From the NCBI GenBank assembly GCA_964594635.1, contig CAZQMV010000001.1:186001-250000 (forward strand): a stretch of DNA of 64,000 nt, given 5' to 3'. How positions within the stretch are numbered: the first letter of the stretch is position 1; each line of letters begins with the position of its first letter. This DNA comes from Berkiella sp964594635. Lineage in GTDB: Bacteria; Pseudomonadota; Gammaproteobacteria; Berkiellales; Berkiellaceae. The notes below the pieces were generated by a model. The model made no database searches, was not told where the DNA came from, and saw only the letters and a program-made list of their open reading frames with translations. A program made the position numbers and the translations under genes. Positions 33,948 to 42,575 of the stretch are shown piece by piece.

Positions 33948-35836
33948 TCCCTGAGTTTGGTTTATTTAGTTTAATTTTGGCACTTTGCTTTGCCTTCGTT
34001 TTGATGGCAGGTGGCTTTAATCGTTCATTAGCGGTGTTACAGCGCCCAGTGACCTATGGCTTATGCAGTTTTGTCTTTTTAAGTTTTATCATTTTGGTTT
34101 TGGGGTTTGTACAAGACGATTTTAGTATTTCGTATGTGGCACAAAATTCGAATACCCAATTACCATTTATGTATAAACTGTGTGCGGTGTGGGGTGGCCA
34201 TGAAGGCTCACTGTTGCTGTGGGTATTTATTCTATCGCTATGGACCCTCGGCGTCACTTTACTGTCACGCTCACTACCTCCAGCCATTATGCGTTCGCTG
34301 TATGCCGTCTTAGGTGCCATTCATGCAGGCTTTTTACTCTTACTTTTGCATACATCAAACCCGTTCTTACGCTTACTTCCCAGCATGCCGGCTGAGGGTG
34401 CGGATTTAAATCCCTTATTACAAGATCCGGGCTTTGTGATGCATCCGCCTTTTTTGTATTTAGGCTATGTGGGGTTTGCAATCCCCTTCGCCTTTGCTAT
34501 AGCGGCCATGCTAAACCCTAAAGAGACTTTTGCGTGGGCAAAATGGGCCAGACCCTATGCGCTATTGGCCTTTAGCTTTTTAACCATTGGTATTAGTTTG
34601 GGGAGCTGGTGGGCTTATTATGAGCTAGGTTGGGGGGGTTGGTGGTTCTGGGATCCGGTTGAAAACGCTTCCTTTATGCCTTGGCTTGTTGGTGCCGCAT
34701 TGGTCCATGCCTTGCGTGTCTCCTCGTTAAAGCCGCTGTTTAATTCCTGGAGCTTATTATTAGCGTTGTGCGCTTTTATCTTAAGCCTGGTTGGAACCTT
34801 CCTCGTGCGCTCTGGGGTACTGGCATCGGTCCATGCGTTTGCCAGCGATCCAGCGCGAGGTGTGTTTATTCTTTATTTCTTAGCAGCCGTGATGATTGGC
34901 TCATTTGGTTTGTATCTTATGCACTTGCAACGTGACCAAAGTGCTGTGCGCTTACCATTTGTTTCTAAAGAATCGTTTATATTGCTTGGCAATATTATTT
35001 TTGTCACCGCAACGGCGACAGTTCTTCTGGGGACGTTGTACCCCCTTATGATGGAAGTGTTAACTCGCGAAAAAATCTCAGTGGGTTCTCCTTATTACTC
35101 AGCTGTTTTTGTGCCGATCATGATGCCCTTATTGTTATTAATGAGTTTTGCCCCCTATACCTTTTGGGAACAAGATAGCACCAAGGCGCTGTTCACAAGG
35201 CTTGTTAAACCATTGTTGTTATGCCTAGCAATTATTGCAGTGGTAGGTTATTTCACCTGGCTGTCACTCCCTGCGATATCTTTGATTGGAGTGGGGCTTG
35301 GTATTCTGATTGTGACGAGTTCCCTCTTTAAATTACGGGGGCGTTTCTCATTCAATAAAATGGGTATGATCTTAGCGCACTTTGGCTTAGGGATGGCGGT
35401 GCTTGGCATTTCCTTAACTACCGCACTGCAAACGGAGAAAGAAGTGCAGTTGACGGTGGGCAGTAGTATTAAAGTGGCCAACTACGATATTGCATTTGTC
35501 GATTTAATAGAGCAGACGGGCCCTAACTATATCGGTAAGCAAGGGCATTTTGTGATTTCACACAATAATCAGCCGATCGCCAATTTATATCCTGAAAAGC
35601 GTTTTTTTACTGCGCGTGAAACCATGATGACCGAAACTGCAATCGATCCTGGGTTCTTACGCGATTTCTATATCGCATTGGGTGAGCGTTTTAGTGACGG
35701 TAGCTGGTCAGTGCGTATTTATATTAAACCCTTTGTCCGCTGGTTATGGCTTGGGGGTATTTTTGTGGCGCTTGGCGCTTTTATCGCAGCGGTGACTGCA
35801 TTGCAATCTAATTTTCAAAAAAGGAGTGAAGTATAA
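33944..35836 (+). CDS. ccmF: Cytochrome c heme lyase CcmF
   Basis: Catalyses ligation of heme to apocytochrome c together with CcmH and CcmI. It has 630 residues and about fifteen membrane helices, with the tryptophan-rich signature GWGGWWFWDPVENASFMPW near residues 229-247 and conserved histidines around MHPPFLYLGYVG. It starts within the ccmE stop (ATGA). Confidence 0.97.
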   Translation: MIPEFGLFSLILALCFAFVLMAGGFNRSLAVLQRPVTYGLCSFVFLSFIILVLGFVQDDFSISYVAQNSNTQLPFMYKLCAVWGGHEGSLLLWVFILSLWTLGVTLLSRSLPPAIMRSLYAVLGAIHAGFLLLLLHTSNPFLRLLPSMPAEGADLNPLLQDPGFVMHPPFLYLGYVGFAIPFAFAIAAMLNPKETFAWAKWARPYALLAFSFLTIGISLGSWWAYYELGWGGWWFWDPVENASFMPWLVGAALVHALRVSSLKPLFNSWSLLLALCAFILSLVGTFLVRSGVLASVHAFASDPARGVFILYFLAAVMIGSFGLYLMHLQRDQSAVRLPFVSKESFILLGNIIFVTATATVLLGTLYPLMMEVLTREKISVGSPYYSAVFVPIMMPLLLLMSFAPYTFWEQDSTKALFTRLVKPLLLCLAIIAVVGYFTWLSLPAISLIGVGLGILIVTSSLFKLRGRFSFNKMGMILAHFGLGMAVLGISLTTALQTEKEVQLTVGSSIKVANYDIAFVDLIEQTGPNYIGKQGHFVISHNNQPIANLYPEKRFFTARETMMTETAIDPGFLRDFYIALGERFSDGSWSVRIYIKPFVRWLWLGGIFVALGAFIAAVTALQSNFQKRSEV

Positions 35837-36403
35837 ATGAATATCGATAAACCCAATAAACTAGGCACTCGGATCTGGCAAGGCACAATAGCCATTTTAG
35901 TGGTTGTTTTATTGTGGTTTTTATGGCAAAGCTTGTTTGTGCAAAACTCCACAGTGATTGTTGAAAGTCAACAAGGGCAATCTTTTCCTGAGTTTACCTT
36001 AGCAAAAGTGAACGATCCCAATCAAATGGTGACCTTAAAGGATCTGAAAGGTAAACCGCATTTGGTGCATATTTTTGCTTCCTGGTGTAGCGTTTGTATT
36101 GATGAATATCCTATTTGGGGATCCATCAGCAAAAAATTCCCTTATCCTATTGTTGGCATCGTTTATCGTGATGAAATAGATCCGGTGAAAGCGCTGCTTG
36201 AAAAAAAGGGCGATCCTTTTGTCTATATCTTAAACGATGAAGAGGGTAAGCTTGGTTTAGATCTGGGTTTAATGGGCGTTCCGGTTACTTATGTGCTCGA
36301 TGCGAATGGCAATATTCGTCTGCATCAATTAGGCGCATTGAGTTTAGCGCAATTTGAAGCAGAATTTGCGCCCTTATTAGAAACATTAAGTAAAGAAACC
36401 TAA
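35837..36403 (+). CDS. ccmG: Periplasmic thiol-disulfide oxidoreductase CcmG/DsbE
   Basis: Thioredoxin-fold protein that keeps apocytochrome CXXCH cysteines reduced. It has 188 residues, one N-terminal membrane anchor, and the active site CSVC in FASWCSVCIDEYP; WCxxC is typical. The cis-Pro loop GVPVTYVLDANG is present. It starts directly after the ccmF stop. Confidence 0.95.
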   Translation: MNIDKPNKLGTRIWQGTIAILVVVLLWFLWQSLFVQNSTVIVESQQGQSFPEFTLAKVNDPNQMVTLKDLKGKPHLVHIFASWCSVCIDEYPIWGSISKKFPYPIVGIVYRDEIDPVKALLEKKGDPFVYILNDEEGKLGLDLGLMGVPVTYVLDANGNIRLHQLGALSLAQFEAEFAPLLETLSKET

Positions 36404-36404
36404 T

Positions 36405-36785
36405 ATGCAGCGACTTACAGCCATGATCTTGGGGGTGATGCTTTCTTTTAATGCGTTTGCGATAGAGGAATTAGCATTTGATTCGCCGGCTAAAGCCCAA
36501 ACCTTTCAAGATCTAATCAAAGAGTTTCGCTGTATGACGTGCCCTAATCAGAGCATTGCCGATTCACAAGCGCCGATTGCGGCAGCCATGCGTGATGATA
36601 TTTATCGAAGAGTGCAAACAGGTGAGACGCCTGAGGAAATCCGAGATTACTTATTTTCGCGTTATGGGGAATATGTTTCCTATCGCCCTCGTATCAAAGC
36701 TGCAACCTGGTTTTTGTGGAGTGGTCCTTTTATTTTATTAGGCTTAGGGTTGCTAGGCTTTCGTTCTAGAGTGAAAGCATGTTAA
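36405..36785 (+). CDS. ccmH: Cytochrome c maturation protein CcmH
   Basis: Membrane-anchored thiol protein that presents apocytochrome to CcmF. It has 126 residues: a signal peptide, the redox motif RCMTCPNQS (the family has RCxxCxNQS), three helices and a C-terminal membrane helix. This is the short CcmH form, with CcmI encoded separately downstream. It overlaps ccmI by seven bases. Confidence 0.94.
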   Translation: MQRLTAMILGVMLSFNAFAIEELAFDSPAKAQTFQDLIKEFRCMTCPNQSIADSQAPIAAAMRDDIYRRVQTGETPEEIRDYLFSRYGEYVSYRPRIKAATWFLWSGPFILLGLGLLGFRSRVKAC

Positions 36786-37816
36786 TTATTCCCTTATTAT
36801 TAGGCCTATTTGCTTTACTCTTAGTTGCTCTCACCTGGCTGGTGATGCCGTTAGGAAAAACGCGTATTAAGCAACATAAAGCAGCTATTGTTATTGGGAT
36901 AACCTTATTTGTCAGTGCCAGTTGCGGCTTATATCGCTATTGGGGCGCAATGACAGGCTTACAACACCTTGAAGCTTTCCATGAAATCGATCATTTCTTT
37001 GCCGAGTTTGTTAAAAACAAAAATCAGACCAAAGAGCAACTGACCACACGTTTATCGACATTACACGATAATGTGGCTTATTCATCAGCGGCACTTGCGC
37101 GCTTAGGCAACATTTATAATGAACTGCAAATGCATGAAGAAGCGATATCTTGCTTTAACGAAGCACGAATGAAGGTGCCTGACAATATCGATTATCAAGT
37201 GCAATGGATTTATAGTTCAGCCTTATTAAAACAAGGCCAACTTGCCAGTGATGTGCGATTATTGGCAGAGCGTATTACCACAGAACAACCAAGACAATTT
37301 GGCTTAATCAACATTTTGGCGATCGATGCCTATTTTCGCAGTGATTTTGCCTTGGCTTCACGTTATTGGCAGCATTTAGTCTTGCATGACAACAGTTTAA
37401 GCAATGAGCGCAAAGCCATTTTAGAAAAAGCGATCCAAAAAGCGGATCTCTATGTGTCACCCGATAAAACCGACGATATTATTGTCAAAGTGGCTGTCAG
37501 CTTATCAAAACAATTGGCTGCCTTGGTTTCACCTAACGATGTGGTGTTTATCTTTGTCAAAGCCCCGAATGTCAAAATGCCGTTGGCTGTTTTAAAGCGA
37601 GAAGCTCGCGAGCTACCATTTACTGTTGAGTTAACAAACAAACAACAGATGCTGCCTGGTGTGGCAATGAAAGCCGGCGAGAAGGTCGAGATCATTGCCA
37701 AAATATCCTCCTCAGGCGACCCTCTAGCAACTTCAGGGGTCTTAAAGGGGGAAACCCAAGAGAGGGTGTTAAACTCCGGTATTAATTCTGTTAACATCGA
37801 CATCAATCAGTCGTAA
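36779..37816 (+). CDS. ccmI: Cytochrome c maturation protein CcmI
   Basis: Apocytochrome chaperone. It has 345 residues: two N-terminal membrane helices flanking a cytoplasmic loop (first helix LLLGLFALLLVALTWLVMPL), a TPR region (about residues 95-210, including ALARLGNIYNELQMHEEAIS) and a C-terminal beta domain (VFIFVKAPNVKMPLAVLKRE). It ends the ccm operon. Confidence 0.9.
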   Translation: MLIIPLLLGLFALLLVALTWLVMPLGKTRIKQHKAAIVIGITLFVSASCGLYRYWGAMTGLQHLEAFHEIDHFFAEFVKNKNQTKEQLTTRLSTLHDNVAYSSAALARLGNIYNELQMHEEAISCFNEARMKVPDNIDYQVQWIYSSALLKQGQLASDVRLLAERITTEQPRQFGLINILAIDAYFRSDFALASRYWQHLVLHDNSLSNERKAILEKAIQKADLYVSPDKTDDIIVKVAVSLSKQLAALVSPNDVVFIFVKAPNVKMPLAVLKREARELPFTVELTNKQQMLPGVAMKAGEKVEIIAKISSSGDPLATSGVLKGETQERVLNSGINSVNIDINQS

Positions 37817-37838
37817 TAAAAACTAACCGAGGCTACTC

Positions 37839-37958
37839 ATGAGTGAAGAAAAATTACAATCCAAAGCAGATGACCGTTTTGATGCCTTAACGGCCGTTGT
37901 CATCATTGCCGCAATCGTTGCCGGCGTTGTTTACTGGTTAGCAGGCATGCCTTCATAA
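37839..37958 (+). CDS. 39-residue single-pass membrane peptide downstream of ccmI
   Basis: A short ORF starting MSEEKLQSKADDRFDALTAV and continuing into one hydrophobic helix that ends WLAGMPS. The cytoplasmic head is charged and the helix carries VVIIAAIVAGVVYWL. A GAGG site lies seven bases before ATG 37839. It is 22 bases after ccmI on the same strand and ends overlapping the convergent F-box gene by six bases. Function unknown; possibly an accessory of the maturation complex or an unrelated small membrane peptide. Confidence 0.65.
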   Translation: MSEEKLQSKADDRFDALTAVVIIAAIVAGVVYWLAGMPS

Positions 37959-39122
37959 ATGCTTAAAATCAAAATGGGAAGAGTATGGACGAACCCCGAA
38001 TTCGCTGCCGCTAGAAAGCAAAGTTCGTTTGCGCAAACTCGCGCGATGGGGCGTAACAGCTGGCGTCATCGAGAGCAAATCAAACCTTTCAATTAAATCA
38101 TTTACATCCATCTCTTTCTTGTCATTTTTAGCTTCTTTAGCTTTTTTTAACAAAGCAAACTGGGTTCTAAACGCATTATGCACATCGAGTTGAATATTAT
38201 GTAGCAGATCGAGCACTTTGTGAAATTGTAAGGGTGATAGAGGATTGTGCTCTAAAAAAAGCTCTTTGAGTTTTACCAATTGATAGAAACTCTCCGGTAA
38301 TACCGTAATGTGGTTATCACGCAAGTAAAGCCACGTTAAGCGTTTTAATTGTCCAATACGACTATCGACTTCATTCAAGTGCATATTACTAAAGCTAAGC
38401 CACTGTAATTGCGACAATTGGAAAATTTCTGGTGGAATGTGCGGCATATTTCCTTCGCTCAAATACAAATATTGAAGATTTTGTAATTGGGCAAAATTGG
38501 GTGGCAGGTAGCGCATGGGATTATTATATAAATTAAGTGATACACAGTTTCTACACAACTGAATATTATCAGGTAATTTTTCTAGGAAATTTTCTTGTAG
38601 CTCCAGTTTTTGCACAGAGCCAAATAAAGCTTGATGCTGTTCAAGCATGGTTTCAGACAAGCGAGTCATACTTTCTAAGCGCAATGAAATCGTATTTGTT
38701 GGCAGTTGATGGGAAATGATAGCTTCATTAATCGCATTGAGTAATTGGTTAATGTTGCTCAAATTCGCAACACAGTTTTCACCCCAGGGGTTTAAACAGA
38801 GTGTTTGTAAGTGATGAAGCTGTTGATTGAGTACCGCCATACCAGCGGGATCGTTTTGAAGCACTAAACGTATTTTAAGATGGTTTCTGGTTAAAAACGC
38901 AGTTTCTTTGCAGGCACGAGAGAATAATTCTCTGAAATGTTGTTGGGTAGGTGACAAATGTGCATTGGGGGCGAGCGCTCTAATGCGTGGCAACCAAAAA
39001 TGTTCATCTTGTAATATGTTATAGCCTTTGCGACATGTTTGGGAGACGGAAGACTGATCTTGCACAGAGAGTAAGTCTAAGATCTTAAAAATGAGTTCAT
39101 CAGGCATTTCGGTAGGGAACAT
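37953..39122 (-). CDS. F-box and leucine-rich-repeat protein (candidate secreted host-directed protein)
   Basis: A 389-residue eukaryotic-like protein. Residues 5-45 form an F-box (MPDELIFKILDLLSVQDQSS, then SQTCRKGYNIL), the motif that recruits Skp1 in eukaryotic SCF ubiquitin ligases. About residues 130-310 hold at least six leucine-rich repeats of the LxxLxLxxNxLxxLP type (for example LQNLQYLYLSEGNMPHIPPE and LTWLYLRDNHITVLPESFYQ). F-box proteins have no known role inside bacteria but are used as secreted effectors by Legionella and others. No signal peptide; the basic C-terminus (HRASLRKRTLLSSGSEFG) could carry a type IV signal. Secretion is inference. Confidence 0.85.
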   Translation of the reverse strand: MFPTEMPDELIFKILDLLSVQDQSSVSQTCRKGYNILQDEHFWLPRIRALAPNAHLSPTQQHFRELFSRACKETAFLTRNHLKIRLVLQNDPAGMAVLNQQLHHLQTLCLNPWGENCVANLSNINQLLNAINEAIISHQLPTNTISLRLESMTRLSETMLEQHQALFGSVQKLELQENFLEKLPDNIQLCRNCVSLNLYNNPMRYLPPNFAQLQNLQYLYLSEGNMPHIPPEIFQLSQLQWLSFSNMHLNEVDSRIGQLKRLTWLYLRDNHITVLPESFYQLVKLKELFLEHNPLSPLQFHKVLDLLHNIQLDVHNAFRTQFALLKKAKEAKNDKKEMDVNDLIERFDLLSMTPAVTPHRASLRKRTLLSSGSEFGVRPYSSHFDFKHL

Positions 39123-39277
39123 GGTGTTGATCCTCCATGAATCAAGAATCCATGATCTTGTTATACAGCGAATGAATTCATCAGCGCAAGGTAGGCAATT
39201 TTGATGCCAAATCGTTGTTTTGCAATACTGTGCATATAGTATCTAAATTGGCAAAATAGCTAATATTTTCACTATGT

Positions 39278-40273
39278 TTATTTCAGCGCTTTCACCCAAT
39301 TGACGACGGCTTCATCCATCCAGCGATATTTTGCAAATTCTCCTGTATGTCCCATCCAACCGACATGTCCGCCGCGTGCAGTAATAATCGTATCGAAATT
39401 GGCTTTGCGTGGTAACTGCAAAAACGTGCGCCGTGCAATCACAGGATCGTCTTTGGCATAAAGCAAAAAGCTGGGAATAGTAATGCTATCAATAAAATGT
39501 TTTGAGCTTGACTGTGTGTAATAGTCTTTAGCATCTTTAAAACCTGAGCGTGGTGCCGTATACATATCATCAAACTGATAAACGTTTAATGAACTTGGAA
39601 AAAAGGGTTTAGGTAAATCAGGGAAGGTGTTATGCAACACGGTAATATCTCTCAGTAAACATCTCACAAAAAAATCATTAAATATTTTATTGTTTTTATG
39701 AATAAGCAATTTAACGCTTGCTTCAAGATCAAGGGGTGGTGACACAGCGACCAGGCTATCAAGATTTCCGGTGGGTGAGGATCCATCTTCGCCGGCCATT
39801 TTCAGCACAATATTGGCACCTAAGGAAAAACCAACTAATGTCACTGGGCTTTGTGGAAAATGGTGTTGCAGCCACAATATTGCAGTGCGAGAATCTTCAC
39901 TACGACCACTGTGATAGAGATGTCTTGCATACCCTGAGCCCTGCCCGCAGCCACGTAAGTTCATCCGTATGACAAGATGACCTTCTTTTGTTAATTTATT
40001 GGCTATCCTCAATAAATATTTAGAGCGTGCAGAGCCAGTGAGGCCATGCAGCATCAAAATAATTCTATTACCGGGTTGCCAAGTGGCAGGGCGATTCTCG
40101 ATGAGGACTAATTTATCGCCATCGGGTAGTGGCACGATATGACTCGTGTTATCGTCAAGGTAAGGGGTATCCGGCCAATACAGGGCAGCAATCGTTTGGC
40201 GTTGGCCACTATTGAGCATCGGTAGTGCTTTAAAAGGCGCGAGCTGGAGTTTGTTAAGAATGCTTTGGGCCAT
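39278..40273 (-). CDS. yheT: YheT-family alpha/beta hydrolase
   Basis: Predicted cytosolic hydrolase of the YheT/ABHD1-like family; the substrate is not settled. It has 331 residues. The oxyanion-region motif is MLHGLTGSARSKYLLRIA, nucleophile Ser150 is in VTLVGFSLGANIVLKMAG, the acid is in LLYAKDDPVIA, and the histidine is in ARGGHVGWMG. Length and order fit the family. Confidence 0.9.
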   Translation of the reverse strand: MAQSILNKLQLAPFKALPMLNSGQRQTIAALYWPDTPYLDDNTSHIVPLPDGDKLVLIENRPATWQPGNRIILMLHGLTGSARSKYLLRIANKLTKEGHLVIRMNLRGCGQGSGYARHLYHSGRSEDSRTAILWLQHHFPQSPVTLVGFSLGANIVLKMAGEDGSSPTGNLDSLVAVSPPLDLEASVKLLIHKNNKIFNDFFVRCLLRDITVLHNTFPDLPKPFFPSSLNVYQFDDMYTAPRSGFKDAKDYYTQSSSKHFIDSITIPSFLLYAKDDPVIARRTFLQLPRKANFDTIITARGGHVGWMGHTGEFAKYRWMDEAVVNWVKALK

Positions 40274-40404
40274 AGGGTGCTTTGCTTAGGACTATAATGT
40301 AGTAAAACATGATAAAAGGATTGGAGCTGTACTAAAAGGGAATTATAGTGTTTTAAAGTGGGCTGCTAGATTGGCAGTTATTAATTTAACCTAATATACC
40401 CACA

Positions 40405-40516
40405 GCAGATGATTTTTCAGTTAGGCGGCGAGTGCGTGAGTAACAGGAGTGTATTCTTTATACATAACTGTTGCGAGGGTCACGAAGCCAACAACACTGA
40501 AAATTTAGCTGCGAAG
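40405..40516 (+). repeat. Structured interspersed element, copy 1 (leader of the Sel1 gene)
   Basis: A roughly 112-bp element shared with 54002-54113 and 54127-54238 (opposite strand). Outer arms CAGATGATTTTTCAG and CTGAAAATTTAGCTG pair imperfectly. Inside is a long hairpin: CGTGA (40435-40439) with TCACG (40480-40484), GTAACAG (40440-40446) with CTGTTGC (40468-40474), and TGTAT (40450-40454) with ATACA (40460-40464). Copies at 54 kb have different bases in these helices but keep the pairing. The element ends GAAG seven bases before ATG 40524, and that GAAG forms part of the Shine-Dalgarno sequence. Confidence 0.8.
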
Positions 40517-40523
40517 GGTAAAC

Positions 40524-42575
40524 ATGGAAGATAGAATGAAAGGGACTGGATACGGATTATCACTCTTCACATTGGTTTGTCTCACAGGGCTTGTAGGTTG
40601 CAACTCTGACTATGAACAGAGCACACAAGCACCCACTCCCGATCCTTTAGCCCTCTCTGAAGTCAAAGGCAATAATCTGCTCTGTAACGATCTTCTTCTG
40701 TCATTAGGCAAAGATGCTGCATTGGAAGTCTGCACCAAAGAAGCAGAAACCGGTGATGCCAATGCCCAAGCAAATTTGGGCAATTTGTACCTTAATGGCA
40801 CGCTGGCAACCGATGATTGGAAGCAGGCGATGCCATGGTTAATTTTGGCTGCGACTCAAGGACATGCACAAGCACAAATGCAAGTTGCACGGAGCTTGCA
40901 ACTTGGCCGTGGTGCCACCAAAAACGAACAACAAGCCTTTCATTGGATCCAACTGGCTGCTAAAGCGAAACACCCGGAAGCGCAAATTGCACTAGGGCAG
41001 TGCTATCGGGATGGTCAGGGCGTTGCTAAAAATGAAGACACCGCCATCCAATATTTTACGGATTGTGCCAAAGACGGGAATAACGAAGCAATGTACCAGC
41101 TTGCTCAGATATTTCTGACCCATGGTCCGCACTATCGTCCTGATGAAGCACAAAGCTTATTACACATCGCGTCTGAAAATGGTCATGCGCTATCGATGTT
41201 TACTTTGGGTAAATTGTATCGAGAAGGAACGGTGATCCCTAAAGATGATAGCAAAGCGTTGTATTGGTATTCACAAGCTAACTCACAAAATCAACCAGAA
41301 GCGCAGTATGAATTGGCGATGCTGCTGTTTAAAGAAGTGTGGGATCTTAATGAAAATCCGGTCGCCATGTTAATCAAATCAGCAGAGCAAAATTATGTTC
41401 CCGCTCAATTAGCCTTAGCTAACATCTACCGTGAAGGGAAAAAAGCGCCCAAAGATGACAATGCTGCTTTCCAATGGTATTTGCGCGCTGCCAAATTAGC
41501 AGATCCAGAAGCTTATTACCAAATTGGTTTAGCTTTTGTCTATGGTCAGTTAAAACAACCTAAAAATAGAGATCTCGGCGCTGATTACCTCAAACAATCT
41601 GCCGAGCTTGGTTATATGCCGGCACAATATATTTTAGCCAGTTTATATTTAGAAGGTAATGAAGTTTTAAGCTCGCGCCAACAAGCGATGGATTATCTCA
41701 TGACTGCTGCCAATGCCGGTTGGACAGATGCGCAAGTGAAATTGGCCCAAACACTGGTCCAATTCTCCTTACCTCAATATGATAAAGCGGCTTTTCATTG
41801 GTTACAAAAAGCCGGTTCTCATCAGCATATTGAGGCTTTATATGAATTAGCGAACTGTTACCATGAGGGTATTGGTACAACTATTAATTATGAAGAAGCA
41901 CTGAAGATCTATAAAGGACTTGCTGCACGTGAACATTACCCATCACACTTTAAATTAGCTCAGATGTATTTCGATGGTAAAGGCGTAGAAAAAGATCTTG
42001 ATAACGCGAAACTTTGGTTACACAGTGCTGCGCGTCATAAAGAGCCGGATGCTGCCACCTGGCTTAAACTGTATTTTGATGAAACAGATGAAACATTAGC
42101 AGAGCAAAACATTGAAGGGGAAATTAATGAGTGGTTACAAAACTCGGCCCTTAATGCCCCTGATATATTCCAGCAAGCTTTAAACTATTTGTATGCAAAA
42201 CATGGATTTACGCAAAATATTCAAGCAGGGATGACGTTATTAACCTCTGCTGCTGAGAAAGAATTTGTGCCAGCACAACGTGAACTTGCTATTATTTATG
42301 AACAAGGTTTGTTCGGGTATCAAGATGCAGCTCCCTACGCTCATGAATGGTATCTGCGTGCTGCGAAAAGTGGTGACTATTATTCCCAGTTTCGCATTGC
42401 GAATATGTACTATGTAGGCAACGGGGTTCAGAAAAATCCCGTTCAGGCGTATGCCTTTGCTAATATGGCCGCCAATCAAGGCGTCGATGAAGCGATTGTC
42501 ATGAAAGAAGAAATTGGTAAACAGCTTAACGAGAATGAACTAGCAGTCGCAGATATTATTATTAGGCAAAACTAA
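40524..42575 (+). CDS. Sel1-repeat lipoprotein
   Basis: A 683-residue protein. A lipoprotein signal ends in LTGLVGC, so it is probably lipidated and exported. The rest is a solenoid of at least a dozen Sel1-like (TPR-related) repeats, such as ANAQANLGNLYLNG, PEAQIALGQCYRDGQGVAKN and FRIANMYYVGNGVQKNPVQA. Such proteins scaffold interactions, and in Legionella (LpnE, EnhC) aid host entry and trafficking; the role here is unknown. ATG 40524 follows AAGGG by five bases; ATG 40536 is an alternative. A structured repeat element fills the leader. It shares TAATG with the next gene. Confidence 0.87.
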   Translation: MEDRMKGTGYGLSLFTLVCLTGLVGCNSDYEQSTQAPTPDPLALSEVKGNNLLCNDLLLSLGKDAALEVCTKEAETGDANAQANLGNLYLNGTLATDDWKQAMPWLILAATQGHAQAQMQVARSLQLGRGATKNEQQAFHWIQLAAKAKHPEAQIALGQCYRDGQGVAKNEDTAIQYFTDCAKDGNNEAMYQLAQIFLTHGPHYRPDEAQSLLHIASENGHALSMFTLGKLYREGTVIPKDDSKALYWYSQANSQNQPEAQYELAMLLFKEVWDLNENPVAMLIKSAEQNYVPAQLALANIYREGKKAPKDDNAAFQWYLRAAKLADPEAYYQIGLAFVYGQLKQPKNRDLGADYLKQSAELGYMPAQYILASLYLEGNEVLSSRQQAMDYLMTAANAGWTDAQVKLAQTLVQFSLPQYDKAAFHWLQKAGSHQHIEALYELANCYHEGIGTTINYEEALKIYKGLAAREHYPSHFKLAQMYFDGKGVEKDLDNAKLWLHSAARHKEPDAATWLKLYFDETDETLAEQNIEGEINEWLQNSALNAPDIFQQALNYLYAKHGFTQNIQAGMTLLTSAAEKEFVPAQRELAIIYEQGLFGYQDAAPYAHEWYLRAAKSGDYYSQFRIANMYYVGNGVQKNPVQAYAFANMAANQGVDEAIVMKEEIGKQLNENELAVADIIIRQN

